Shown one piece after another: positions 9,155-18,623 of a DNA stretch of 64,000 nucleotides. The notes beneath the pieces were generated by a model. It worked only from the letters and a program-made list of their open reading frames with translations. It did no database searches and had not been told where the DNA came from. The stretch is from Phormidium tanganyikae FI6-MK23 (GTDB lineage: Bacteria > Cyanobacteriota > Cyanobacteriia > Leptolyngbyales > Leptolyngbyaceae): positions 62,001 through 126,000 of the forward strand of contig JAHHHU010000006.1 of assembly GCA_019359175.1 (NCBI GenBank), read 5' to 3'. A program made the position numbers and the translations under genes. Numbering within the stretch: position 1 is the stretch's first letter; each line of letters starts with the position of its first letter.

Positions 9155-10921
9155 TTGGCTCAATCGATCGAAGACAATCCCGCATCAATGGCTTCACTCA
9201 AGCGAGTGCTGCAAGGCTTGAACGCTCATCGATTTGTTGCGATCGGAGCTGTTTTAAGTCTGCTACTGCTAACGGCTGCAACCGCTGTAACTCCGCAGAT
9301 CTTTCGGTGGGGCATTGATCAAGGAATTGCGGCAAAGAATTTTACCGTGGTGTGGGAGAGTGCAGCCTTAATGGTGATTGCAGCGATCGCGCGGGGGCTG
9401 TTTAACTTTGGGCAAACATTTTGGTCAGAATCAACCTCGCAAGGTCTAGCCTATGATTTGCGTAATCAAATTTTTACCAAAATCGAAACCCTTAGCTTTA
9501 GTTATCACGATCGCGCTCAAACTTCACAGTTGATTACTCGTGCGACCAGCGACATTGAGCAGATTCGATCATTTATCGGAACCAGTTTGATTCAGGTGAT
9601 CGGAGCCGTCGTCACGCTGATTACGATCGCAACCATTTTGCTGATTATGAATTGGCAATTAGCGCTGATCACGCTGACCTCAGTCCCGATCGCAGCGTGG
9701 CTATTAGCGCGATTTTTTAGTCGTAATGGCAGCGTGTTTCAGCGAGTCCAGCAGCAACTTGGCGATCTCAATGCTGTACTGCAAGAAAATCTACTCGGCG
9801 TGCGGGTTGTAAAAGCATTTGTGCGGGAATCGCAAGAGGAAGCGCGATACACAGCTTTGAACAACGAATTAGTTGCAGTCAGCATGAAAACGCTGCATGC
9901 GATTCGGAATACGTTTCCGTTAATTTTTCTGTTGAGCAATTTGATCACGATCGCAGTTATTGGATATGGTGGCGCACAAGTGATCAATCGACAATTTTCG
10001 ATTGGTGAACTGGTTGCGTTTAATTCGTACTTACTATTTATTCTTCAGCCGATTTTGCTGCTCGGATTTGCTGCACCTGCGATCGCGCAAGCGGCAGCAT
10101 CAGCACAGCGAGTCTATGAAGTGCTGGATTCAGAAATTGAAATTCGCGATCGACCGCGTGCCATTCCGTTTGAGAAATGTGGCGGCAGAGTTACGTTTGA
10201 AAACGTCTCGTTTCGCTATCCGGGCGCAACCGTCGAAGCGCTAAAAAATGTCTCCTTTGAAACCAAGCCAAACGAACTGATTGCGATCTTAGGAATGACT
10301 GGATCAGGCAAAAGTACGATCGTGAATCTGCTTCCTCGGTTTTACGACCCAACGCGGGGAGCGGTGCGAATCGATGGACACGATGTTCGAGATTTCACTT
10401 TAATGAGCTTACGATCGCGGATCGGCGTTGTGTTTCAAGAAACAACGCTGTTTTCCGGTACGCTGCGAGAAAATATCGCTTACGCAAAATCTGAAGCCTC
10501 AATCGCAGAAATTATCGAGGCAGCAAAAACCGCTCAAATTCATGACTTTATCGCAGGTCTGCCCGATGGCTATGAGACGATCGTGGGAGAACGCGGAGTT
10601 GGATTATCGGGCGGACAAAAGCAGCGAATCGCGATCGCGCGGACGCTCTTGACTGACTACCGCATTTTAATTCTCGATGACAGCACCTCAGCCGTAGATG
10701 CTAAAACCGCTGCGCAAATTCAGGATGCACTCGATCACTTGATGCACCAAAAAACTTGTACTGCGTTTGTGATCGCGCAGCGCATTACGACCGTTCGGAA
10801 CGCCGATCGTATTTTGCTGATGGATCAAGGCTTGTTAGTGGCACAGGGAACTCACGAAGAACTGATGCACACTAGCCCACTGTACAGCGCGATTTTAGAA
10901 TCTCAGGTAAAACGAGCATGA
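9155..10921 (+). CDS. ABC exporter half-transporter with degenerate catalytic site (subunit 1)
   Basis: A 588-residue type IV ABC exporter subunit: a six-helix transmembrane domain (about 20-320) followed by a nucleotide-binding domain. Walker A is GMTGSGKS (380-387) and the signature is canonical LSGGQ (484-488). Walker B reads LILDD (505-509), with Asp where the catalytic Glu should be, and the H-loop residue is Gln (Q542, in IAQRITT). These changes mark the degenerate site of heterodimeric exporters of the TM287/288 and BmrCD type. The TTG start at 9155 follows AGGGGTG. The stop overlaps the next ATG by four bases (ATGA), so both subunits are made together. The substrate (lipid, drug or peptide) is unknown. 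Confidence 0.9.
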   Translation: MAQSIEDNPASMASLKRVLQGLNAHRFVAIGAVLSLLLLTAATAVTPQIFRWGIDQGIAAKNFTVVWESAALMVIAAIARGLFNFGQTFWSESTSQGLAYDLRNQIFTKIETLSFSYHDRAQTSQLITRATSDIEQIRSFIGTSLIQVIGAVVTLITIATILLIMNWQLALITLTSVPIAAWLLARFFSRNGSVFQRVQQQLGDLNAVLQENLLGVRVVKAFVRESQEEARYTALNNELVAVSMKTLHAIRNTFPLIFLLSNLITIAVIGYGGAQVINRQFSIGELVAFNSYLLFILQPILLLGFAAPAIAQAAASAQRVYEVLDSEIEIRDRPRAIPFEKCGGRVTFENVSFRYPGATVEALKNVSFETKPNELIAILGMTGSGKSTIVNLLPRFYDPTRGAVRIDGHDVRDFTLMSLRSRIGVVFQETTLFSGTLRENIAYAKSEASIAEIIEAAKTAQIHDFIAGLPDGYETIVGERGVGLSGGQKQRIAIARTLLTDYRILILDDSTSAVDAKTAAQIQDALDHLMHQKTCTAFVIAQRITTVRNADRILLMDQGLLVAQGTHEELMHTSPLYSAILESQVKRA

Positions 10922-12723
10922 GCAATTCTTTTGCAGCAACCGAAAAGTCAACTCGCCAAGTGTCAACATTGAGGCGGTTTTTGCAGTATGTACAGCCGTA
11001 CCATAAAGAAGTTCCGATCGCATTGTTCTGTGTGTTGATTGGAGCCGCAACACAGGCTATCGGGCCGTTTTTTATCGGATGGTCGATCGACCACTTTATT
11101 GCCCAAGGCGATCTGCAAAGCTTATTGTTCGTTCTGCTTGCGCTCACAGTCATCTACATCATCGGCGTTCAGGCAATTCGTGAACAGATTGTGCGCGTCG
11201 GTTGGATTGTGCAGCACGTTCTGGCACAACTGCGGCAAGATATCTTTACTAAGGTGCAAAGTTTACCCTTGAGCTATTTCGATCGCAGTGAAGCGGGTGA
11301 TTTGATGAGCCGTTTGCTCAATGATGTCAGCACTGTGAATCAAGCCTTTGGACAAACGATCGCACAAATGCTGGGCAACCTGTTTAGCTTAGTTGGCATT
11401 ATTATTGCCATGTTGTTGATCAATCTACAGCTTGGATTGGTGAGTAATTTCGTCGTGCCGTTGATGATTTTGACAACAGCGATCTTTTCACGCTGGGCGC
11501 GATCGCGGTTTCGAGTCACACGCAAAACGATCGGAGAACTCTCTACCAAGCTGGAAGAAGATATTAGCAGTGTGCGTGAAGCTCAAGCGTTCAATCGCGT
11601 TCAGCTTAACATTGACGAATTTGATCACCTAAATGCTGCAAATCGTGATGCCAATATTCAAGCGGTTGCAATCACGGCAGCGTTTTTACCCTCGATCGAT
11701 TTTCTGAATACGTTAGCGACTGCGGGCGTGTTGGCGTATGGCGGTTATTTAGCAGTAAGCGGACAAGCAACGGTCGGAGTCGTCACTGCATTCTTGATCT
11801 ATGTTCAACAATTTTTCAGACCGATTCAGATTTTGAGCCAGTTTTATACCCAAGCACAATCGGCATTAGCCGGACTCGAACGAATTTTCAGCTTACTCGA
11901 TGAACCTTCGCAGCTCAATGATGCAGAGAATGCGATCGAGATGCCGCCCATTCAGGGAGAAGTCCGATTTCAAAACGTTTCTTTTGGCTACACTCCGAAT
12001 CAGCGAGTGTTGAATCAGGTGAATCTGCTGGCGAAACCTGGACAAACGATCGCGCTTGTAGGGGCAACTGGAGCCGGAAAAAGCACGATCATTAACCTAA
12101 TTCTTCGCTTTTATGATGTGACAAGCGGAGCGGTCACGATCGACGGAACCGATGTCAGATCGGTGACTCAGGCAAGTCTACGCCGTCAAATTGGCATCGT
12201 TTTACAAGACACGATTTTATTTAGCGGAACTGTTGCCGAAAATATTGCGTTTGGCAATCCGAAAGCGACTCACGCAGAGATTGAAAAAGCCGCACAGGTT
12301 GCAAACCTGCATGAACTGATTACAACCTTGCCACAAGGATATTCTACTTATCTGGGTGAACGAGGAGCGATGCTCAGTCAAGGACAGCGACAGTTGATTA
12401 GTATTGCGCGAGCGGTGCTAATTCAGCCTCGAATTTTGATCCTAGACGAAGCGACGAGCAGCATTGATACGCGCACCGAAGCGCTGGTACAAGATGCGAT
12501 CGCCAAGTTGCTTCAAAATCGCACAAGTTTCGTGATTGCTCATCGCCTCAGTACGGTAACTCAAGCCGATCAAGTGCTAGTCGTGCAAGGCGGACAAATT
12601 GTAGAACACGGGACGCATACGGAATTACTTGCACAGCAAGGGATCTACGCGAATCTCTATGCGCTACAACTTGGCTCAAGTACTTCTACGTCGATCGCGC
12701 CTGCCTATAGCAATCCTGATTGA
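10918..12723 (+). CDS. ABC exporter half-transporter with catalytic Glu (subunit 2)
   Basis: The 601-residue partner of the preceding gene, with six transmembrane helices (about 30-320) and a nucleotide-binding domain. Walker A GATGAGKS (382-389), Walker B LILDE (507-511) and H542 are intact, so this subunit carries the competent catalytic residues. Its signature is LSQGQ (486-490) rather than LSGGQ. In heterodimeric exporters the signature of this subunit faces the degenerate Walker motifs of the other, so the two sets of changes fall in the same composite ATP site. That is strong internal evidence for an obligate heterodimer. The 3' end overlaps the convergent glycosyltransferase gene by 19 bases. 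Confidence 0.92.
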   Translation: MSNSFAATEKSTRQVSTLRRFLQYVQPYHKEVPIALFCVLIGAATQAIGPFFIGWSIDHFIAQGDLQSLLFVLLALTVIYIIGVQAIREQIVRVGWIVQHVLAQLRQDIFTKVQSLPLSYFDRSEAGDLMSRLLNDVSTVNQAFGQTIAQMLGNLFSLVGIIIAMLLINLQLGLVSNFVVPLMILTTAIFSRWARSRFRVTRKTIGELSTKLEEDISSVREAQAFNRVQLNIDEFDHLNAANRDANIQAVAITAAFLPSIDFLNTLATAGVLAYGGYLAVSGQATVGVVTAFLIYVQQFFRPIQILSQFYTQAQSALAGLERIFSLLDEPSQLNDAENAIEMPPIQGEVRFQNVSFGYTPNQRVLNQVNLLAKPGQTIALVGATGAGKSTIINLILRFYDVTSGAVTIDGTDVRSVTQASLRRQIGIVLQDTILFSGTVAENIAFGNPKATHAEIEKAAQVANLHELITTLPQGYSTYLGERGAMLSQGQRQLISIARAVLIQPRILILDEATSSIDTRTEALVQDAIAKLLQNRTSFVIAHRLSTVTQADQVLVVQGGQIVEHGTHTELLAQQGIYANLYALQLGSSTSTSIAPAYSNPD

Positions 12724-13928
12724 TTTGTGGAGCGGACATCTTGCCCGGACAGGCTAGAAGCCCGTCCCACATGATTTCTAAATGCAATCAGATCATGAAT
12801 TGCTTGATCAACTTCACTTAAAAACCGAGCTTGTCGATCGCAATACCACTGCTGTGCTTCTTTAAAAGCTTCAGGGGATTGCTCGGCAGATACCACTGCT
12901 GTGAGCAGTTGAGCAAATTGCTGAGGTTCATCCGCGATCGACACAGTTTGAGGTGGATTTGCAACGCCTCTGAGCGAAGTCGTTGTCGAAACAATGCAGG
13001 TTCCAGATGCGATCGCGTCGAGCGTTTTGATCTGAATCCCGCCTCCACTCAGCACCGGGATTGCCATCACTCGTGCTTGCATCATAAATTCTTGCGAATC
13101 CCCGACAAATCCTCGATATCGAATGTTCGGATAGCTATCCATTAGCCAGTCTGCACCTCGTCCCGCGACATGAATCGTTAAAGACTGCGGTAAATGAGGA
13201 TACACGGTTTGCAGAAACCATCGCAGCCCTTCTTCGTTCGGTTTCCAAGACCAGCTTCCGATAATTCCAATATCAAAAGTTTTGGTGATCGGTTCATCGT
13301 GCATTTTTACAAAACCGGATGGTAAGTTGAGCGTTCTCGCCTTCGTGAATTTGGCGAAATAGTTCGCATCATGTTGAGTTAACGCCCAGACTTCTGTAGC
13401 CGATGATGCTAGCCGAGCTTCTCGCGCCTCCACTAACGCAGCTTCGCGTCGATACACCCATTTTGCCAGTCGATTCTGCGATCGCTGATAATGCTGACGA
13501 TAAATCTCGTGTTCTAGATTGTGAGCAACCAGAATGATCTTTGGATGATCAATCACATCGAGCAACCAGCCAACCTGAGAGTGGTCAATGACGATCGCAT
13601 CATACGATTGCGTGTTCAACAGCGACTGAACCTGCTGAATATAGCGCCTCGAAACATACTTAACTTCGGAGTAGGGCAACTGTTTGATCAAGCTGAGTGC
13701 AAACCAGCCGACCGCTTGAAATCGGGCTTTCTTCGTCTCAACCGAACGGTCAGCCACTAAGATTTCATGCTCTGCTTTGTGCAAAGCACCATCTTCTTTG
13801 CGACCATATCCCAGGACGGTCACTGCACATCCAGCTTGCTGGAGTGCATCAATGATGTTTTGAGAAGCAATTTCGCTTCCATGAAGCTTTCGGGCGGGGA
13901 GTACGGTCGTGAGAAACAGGATCTTCAT
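12705..13928 (-). CDS. Family 4-type glycosyltransferase (polysaccharide locus)
   Basis: A 407-residue GT-B glycosyltransferase, last gene of the minus-strand polysaccharide arm. The N-terminal half begins KILFLTTVLPARKLHGSEIASQNI, typical of a GT4 acceptor domain. The C-terminal half contains FDIGIIGSWSWKPNEEGLRWFL and IPVLSGGGIQIKTLDAIASGTCIVST, the donor nucleotide-sugar region. The spacing resembles the sugar transferases found with exopolysaccharide export systems. Donor and acceptor sugars cannot be predicted. No signal peptide; a cytoplasmic, membrane-associated role is inferred. It follows the Wzy-like gene by 42 bases. Confidence 0.82.
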   Translation of the reverse strand: MKILFLTTVLPARKLHGSEIASQNIIDALQQAGCAVTVLGYGRKEDGALHKAEHEILVADRSVETKKARFQAVGWFALSLIKQLPYSEVKYVSRRYIQQVQSLLNTQSYDAIVIDHSQVGWLLDVIDHPKIILVAHNLEHEIYRQHYQRSQNRLAKWVYRREAALVEAREARLASSATEVWALTQHDANYFAKFTKARTLNLPSGFVKMHDEPITKTFDIGIIGSWSWKPNEEGLRWFLQTVYPHLPQSLTIHVAGRGADWLMDSYPNIRYRGFVGDSQEFMMQARVMAIPVLSGGGIQIKTLDAIASGTCIVSTTTSLRGVANPPQTVSIADEPQQFAQLLTAVVSAEQSPEAFKEAQQWYCDRQARFLSEVDQAIHDLIAFRNHVGRASSLSGQDVRSTNQSGLL

Positions 13929-13970
13929 TGTGCTGATTCAAAGAAATAAATACAGATAAAGGACAGCAAA

Positions 13971-15278
13971 CTAAGTCTGCTGCGGGTAAGAATGTTGCGC
14001 TAGGCTTGGGTTTTCGTCGTAGTCCATTGGTGGAGTGCTAAATCGATCGTCAATTTTCAAACGGCGATACTGAATCGCGATCGCAGTCACAAACGAAACA
14101 TAGAGGCTCCATTCCCCCCCTCCAGTTCCCACGCTTAAACTATCGGCACAACTCACCAACGCTGTGAGTACCAGCGTCTCAAGTACCCAGAATATTTCTA
14201 CCGTTTTGAGCCGCAGCAGCAAATAAAACGCTTTGATGAACACAGTGACTAAGCTCAACAGATAGAGTCCTAGCCCAACAATTCCAAGCTGCAAGAACAA
14301 ATCAAGGTAGCCATTGTGAGCATTGAATCGAATGCCTAATCGATACGCCTGAACTGCCCAGGTTTCTGTCAAAATTTGATAAGCCGCACCAGAAGTCCAA
14401 AATGCCGCGTAGCCATGACCAAACCAAAAATGATCGAGTCCTTTTTCGAGCATCATGCGCCAGATCGGTAGTCGTCCATTAAACTCCAAATTCTTACCCA
14501 ACACATCGACGACGATGTACTGCAAATTCAGGAATATTAGTAGAGCGAATCCCAAACTGAAGATCAGTGCAAACGCAACGGAGATTACTCGCGTCTTATA
14601 GTACTGTTTGACAATGCCGTGTAATGGTAAGAGATAAAGCGTGATCAGGAGCGATGCGAGTGCGGTTCTCCCCCGACTTAGCAACAGTAGCGCAACTGCG
14701 ATCGCACACAAGCTCCAGATCAACCAGCGCCACTTCGGACGATTGAGTCCAAGCAGCACGAACAACAAAACCGAAAGCGCCATATTAGACGCGAACAAGT
14801 TCTTAAATTCAAAAATCCCTTTCCAAGATCCAGCAAATTCACCCGTTGTTTCAATCCCCTGTGATGGAAAGACAACGCCCGCAATTAAGCTCAAGACGAT
14901 GCTAATTCCGAGAACGCGAGCGAGTAGCTTCATTTCTCCACTCAGCCCAAAGCGCACCGCGACGTAAACGCCAAAAATTCCGGCTCGCACAAATGATTTT
15001 GTTTCATCCCCAGTGAAATCAGGAGCCACTGACCAAAAGACGGATACTACTGCCATCAGATGCAGCAGCAGCAGCGGGATATCTTTTGTCATCGCAAACA
15101 GAATTTGTCGCCAACAGCCTGATATCACAATCAAACCGAGAAGAACGACATAACTAAGAGTATTGCCGATGCGAATTGCTGGAGCCGGAAGAGCAAGGCC
15201 CAAAAAGTACACGAAATACAGCCCAGCCAACCAGGGTTCGACTTTTTTAGCTAGAAGTTGTAAGTCTCTGAGTTTCAA
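13971..15278 (-). CDS. O-antigen ligase/Wzy-like polysaccharide polymerase
   Basis: A 435-residue integral membrane protein with about ten to twelve hydrophobic helices and a large loop between late helices, as in the O-antigen ligase/polymerase superfamily. The segment around FGHGYAAFWTSGAAYQILTETWAVQAYRLGIRFNAHNGYLDLFLQLGIVG matches the conserved periplasmic loop ending in the HNxYL-type motif of WaaL/Wzy proteins. In a locus with a flippase and a priming transferase, polymerisation of lipid-linked repeat units on the periplasmic side is the likely job. The family does not separate ligase from polymerase by sequence alone. The last 35 residues are polar and cytoplasmic. Confidence 0.82.
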   Translation of the reverse strand: MKLRDLQLLAKKVEPWLAGLYFVYFLGLALPAPAIRIGNTLSYVVLLGLIVISGCWRQILFAMTKDIPLLLLHLMAVVSVFWSVAPDFTGDETKSFVRAGIFGVYVAVRFGLSGEMKLLARVLGISIVLSLIAGVVFPSQGIETTGEFAGSWKGIFEFKNLFASNMALSVLLFVLLGLNRPKWRWLIWSLCAIAVALLLLSRGRTALASLLITLYLLPLHGIVKQYYKTRVISVAFALIFSLGFALLIFLNLQYIVVDVLGKNLEFNGRLPIWRMMLEKGLDHFWFGHGYAAFWTSGAAYQILTETWAVQAYRLGIRFNAHNGYLDLFLQLGIVGLGLYLLSLVTVFIKAFYLLLRLKTVEIFWVLETLVLTALVSCADSLSVGTGGGEWSLYVSFVTAIAIQYRRLKIDDRFSTPPMDYDENPSLAQHSYPQQT

Positions 15279-15335
15279 GGGTTTGTCTCCAAATCTTTGC
15301 TTTGATATTGGTTCGGAATCGCATCGATCCCTGGT

Positions 15336-16592
15336 TTATCGTCGTTTTCGCTGTAGCACGTCCTCGAATAGCGATCGATATCGATGCGCTTGTCGAGATT
15401 GGGTGAATTCCTGTTCGACTTTTTCGCGACAGCGGGCACTCAATCGACGATGGCGATCGACATCCTCGATCGTCCAGGCAATCCCTTGTGCCAAATCATC
15501 GACCCAATAAGGTTGAGCGAGATATCCTGTTTTCTGATGCTCGATCAAATCAGGCATCCCGCCGATCTCAAACGTCACACAGGGAGTTCCGCACGCCATC
15601 GCTTCCATGACCGTATTTGCCAAGTTTTCCTGCGTCGATGGCAAAATGAATACATCTGCCGCCGAGTAAAGCAAAGAGAGCGACAAATCATCTTGAAAAG
15701 TTCCCAGGTAATGAACTTTCATGCCAAATTCTGGGGGATGTTGCGGTCGGTCTGCCCCAAAAACGACTAGCTCTAATGAGTCATTCCATTTCGACTGAGC
15801 CAGGCTTTGTAAAGCAGGCTGTAAGAGATGAAAACCTTTACGTCGATCGCTGGTTGCTGCCATTGCCCCAAACAAGGCGAGATGCTTATCTTGAGGTAAA
15901 CCGAGTGCTTCACGAGCAAAGGCTTGATTGATCGGTCGATAGCGCGTGGTATCCAATCCATTCGGAATCACTTCGATGCGCGAATCGCGAAACAGCGAAC
16001 TCGATCGCGCACAGTCTGCTAACCATTGGCTCAGGGCGACGATCGTTAAATCTGCAGATTTCCAAGCTTTCGATTTTCGCTGCCAGATTGAATGTGACAA
16101 ATCCCGGATGTTCTGGCTTTGAAGCTGTGGACAGCTCCCACAAGATTGAGTGTAGCGATCGCACTCGTCGGTGTAGTGACACCCCCCCGTGAATGCCCAC
16201 ATATCGTGCATCGACCAGACGATCGGGCGCTTTAGCTTTGCAATCGATTCGACTTGGATAAACGCATCATTAATCCAATGTAAGTTCACGACATCTGGAT
16301 TGAGTCGAGCAATTTGAGCCGCGATCGTTTCTGGCAACCATTGAACTGAGAAGATTGCCGATTGGCGATTTCGGTAGCGCTTGAGCGGCAGTGCGTCGAA
16401 GGTGAGTCTTGCTTTTGCGATGCCTTGTTCGATTTGGGTTCTCGGTGCAAGGATGGATCGATCTCCACTCGTTTTTGCCTGCACGAGCATTTGCGAAGAG
16501 GCTCCAATTTGCTGCAATCCTTGATGCAGTCGATAGGCTGCCCGCGCTGCACCTCCATCAATATCCCGACTACTGGCAAGTAAGATTTTCAT
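15336..16592 (-). CDS. GT4 glycosyltransferase
   Basis: A 418-residue GT-B enzyme. The N-terminus MKILLASSRDIDGGAARAAYRLHQGL and DVVNLHWINDAFI are typical of WcaC-like GT4 enzymes that add sugars to a lipid-linked oligosaccharide. The donor-binding half carries the EX7E-like motif in PSTQENLANTVMEAMACGTPCV. A Cys-rich insert CHYTDECDRYTQSCGSCPQL is a family feature. The ATG at 16592 overlaps the stop of the flippase fusion (ATGA) and is preceded by GGAGGT, so the two are translationally coupled. It acts in the cytoplasm on the growing repeat unit; the sugar is unknown. Confidence 0.87.
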   Translation of the reverse strand: MKILLASSRDIDGGAARAAYRLHQGLQQIGASSQMLVQAKTSGDRSILAPRTQIEQGIAKARLTFDALPLKRYRNRQSAIFSVQWLPETIAAQIARLNPDVVNLHWINDAFIQVESIAKLKRPIVWSMHDMWAFTGGCHYTDECDRYTQSCGSCPQLQSQNIRDLSHSIWQRKSKAWKSADLTIVALSQWLADCARSSSLFRDSRIEVIPNGLDTTRYRPINQAFAREALGLPQDKHLALFGAMAATSDRRKGFHLLQPALQSLAQSKWNDSLELVVFGADRPQHPPEFGMKVHYLGTFQDDLSLSLLYSAADVFILPSTQENLANTVMEAMACGTPCVTFEIGGMPDLIEHQKTGYLAQPYWVDDLAQGIAWTIEDVDRHRRLSARCREKVEQEFTQSRQAHRYRSLFEDVLQRKRR

Positions 16593-18571
16593 GCTACCTC
16601 CATAAGTGCGGCAATTTCCTCGGCGGATAGCGCAGATCGATCTCCAATTTTTTTAGCAGGATTCCCCGCCCAAACTTCGTTTTCGGGAATGTTTTCAGTA
16701 ATGACACTATCCGCAGCAACGATCGAGTATTTGCCGATCGCACATCCCGATCGCACTGCGACTCTAGCCCCAAGCCAGACCTGATCACCCAGATAAATCC
16801 CCAGACCCGGATTAAACCCCGTTGGTTGCGATCGAGGTTCTTCAGGGAGATCAGAACTTGAGGCAATGAGTGAAACTCGCTCTGCAATCTGGCAGTTCTG
16901 CCCGATAAAGATTTTTTCACCCAGGGCAAAGAGTTTTGCATGAGGCGCGATCGTGGTTCCGCCTGCGATCGTTAAGCGCCCTTGATGGACTCCGTCAACA
17001 TTAGTCACTGTGATCTCGGACGACCCGCCAATCTTGACCTTCGCTCCGATCCTGATTGCCTGAATATCATCGTAATTGAGTAAGGTCGAAGCATCGATTG
17101 TCAAGCTCTGATAGCGTCGTTTTAGTTGACGATGCCGCTTGAGCTGCGAGGGGAATCGACTCAATGATCTGGAAACGGTTGCAATTCGGTTTGTAGCTTC
17201 AGGCTCACCGTTTGCGGATTGCGAAAATTTCAACGGGTTCGGAACGATTCCCAACGTTTGATAAGTGCGGAGGCTGAAGAATAGTCCTCTCATGATAATG
17301 CTCGTAGCAGTTGCGATCGAGGCTCCTTCTAGCCCAAATTTGGGAATTAACAGCGCGTTGAGAAACACATTGAGAACCGCCGTGATCCCGGTTCCGATCG
17401 CGGTATCTCGCTCTCGTCCGGTCATGAGTAACAGCAAGCCCGATAGCTCAAACGGCGCACTGATCATATAGCCAAGACAAAGGATTGTTAGTGCGGTTTG
17501 TCCTTGAACGAAGGCTGCCCCGAAAATTAGCAAAAACCAGTATCCGACCGCGATCAGCGAGGTAGAGATAGCAGCACAGGAAAACCACAGCAGTCGAGCG
17601 CTACTGTGAGCCACCTGCTCGACCTGTGCTAAATTTCTTGTCGCATACAGTTGAGCGATCGTGGGACCCGTCGCCGCAGAAACTGCCGTTAAACTGAACT
17701 GAATCAGTTGCGCTCCTCGCCCAACCACGGTATAAATCCCTGCGGCACTAGTTCCCTTGATAGCTCCCAACATCAACACATCGATTTGCTGATTGATCGC
17801 AAACATCGCCACGATCATTAAAAATGGAAGGCTGCCGCGAAACCAGTGTTGGGTACGATAAATCGATGACACTTCCTTGATTGGAGTGGGTAAAGCAGTC
17901 CGAAGCTGCCGCACTCCTACCCAGAACGCAACCCCAACGGTGAGGACATAAACGCCCATCATCGAGTACACCGTCAGATACGAAGGCTGAAACACAACAA
18001 TCATTCCAAGCAGTGCCAGGAATAAGAGCGGCTTGATTAACAACTCAGGAAAGTCACTTTTGACAACCTGATTCAGACCTCTCATGCTTCCTTGTCGCAG
18101 TGAAGTTAAGGTTGCAAATGGCAGCGACAACAGCGAAATCCAGAACACCACCAGTAGTTGAAAATTGGCGTGAGCAACCCACGCGGCGGTAATTGCGGCG
18201 ATCGCACCGACCACGACCGACAAAATTAGCGTGATCTCATTCGATCGTCGTAACAGACCTTTGAGCAGTCCCCACTCCGCTTTTGCGTTGTAGATTGCGA
18301 CCTCACGCACCAAATATTCGGGGAGTCCCAAGCAGGCGGGCACTCCTAGAAAGCCGACCCAGGTAATGGCATAGATATAGTCTCCATATCCAGACGCGCC
18401 GAGGGTTCGAGCCAAGCAAATATTCGTGATGAAGGCGATGCCAAGCGAGAACACTTTGACAGCAAACGATCCAGCAGCTTTGCGAACAACTGGATTTTGA
18501 ACTGCGATCGTCTTGATTTTGCTTAAGACTTTCATCAGCGGGTTTTTGGTCGAAACTCGATGCGTCTCCAT
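16589..18571 (-). CDS. Polysaccharide flippase fused to a hexapeptide-repeat acyltransferase
   Basis: A 660-residue protein with two parts. Residues about 25-445 are a polytopic flippase of the MVF/Wzx superfamily with around 12-14 helices, which would move lipid-linked repeat units across the inner membrane. A basic linker (about 460-500) leads to a left-handed beta-helix acyltransferase domain (about 506-645). That part ends with GDQVWLGARVAVRSGCAIG and NEVWAGNPAKKIG, hallmarks of the maltose/galactoside acetyltransferase branch. The usual catalytic His position in this branch appears to read ASSSD (about 570-574), so activity is uncertain. One reading frame spans both halves with no stop. 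Wzx flippases normally end near residue 480, so the fusion is unusual. Confidence 0.85.
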   Translation of the reverse strand: METHRVSTKNPLMKVLSKIKTIAVQNPVVRKAAGSFAVKVFSLGIAFITNICLARTLGASGYGDYIYAITWVGFLGVPACLGLPEYLVREVAIYNAKAEWGLLKGLLRRSNEITLILSVVVGAIAAITAAWVAHANFQLLVVFWISLLSLPFATLTSLRQGSMRGLNQVVKSDFPELLIKPLLFLALLGMIVVFQPSYLTVYSMMGVYVLTVGVAFWVGVRQLRTALPTPIKEVSSIYRTQHWFRGSLPFLMIVAMFAINQQIDVLMLGAIKGTSAAGIYTVVGRGAQLIQFSLTAVSAATGPTIAQLYATRNLAQVEQVAHSSARLLWFSCAAISTSLIAVGYWFLLIFGAAFVQGQTALTILCLGYMISAPFELSGLLLLMTGRERDTAIGTGITAVLNVFLNALLIPKFGLEGASIATATSIIMRGLFFSLRTYQTLGIVPNPLKFSQSANGEPEATNRIATVSRSLSRFPSQLKRHRQLKRRYQSLTIDASTLLNYDDIQAIRIGAKVKIGGSSEITVTNVDGVHQGRLTIAGGTTIAPHAKLFALGEKIFIGQNCQIAERVSLIASSSDLPEEPRSQPTGFNPGLGIYLGDQVWLGARVAVRSGCAIGKYSIVAADSVITENIPENEVWAGNPAKKIGDRSALSAEEIAALMEVA

Positions 18572-18623
18572 GATTTAAATACCACTCAGTCAATCTGTAG
18601 TTAGAAAAAACAATCCGGTTTGC

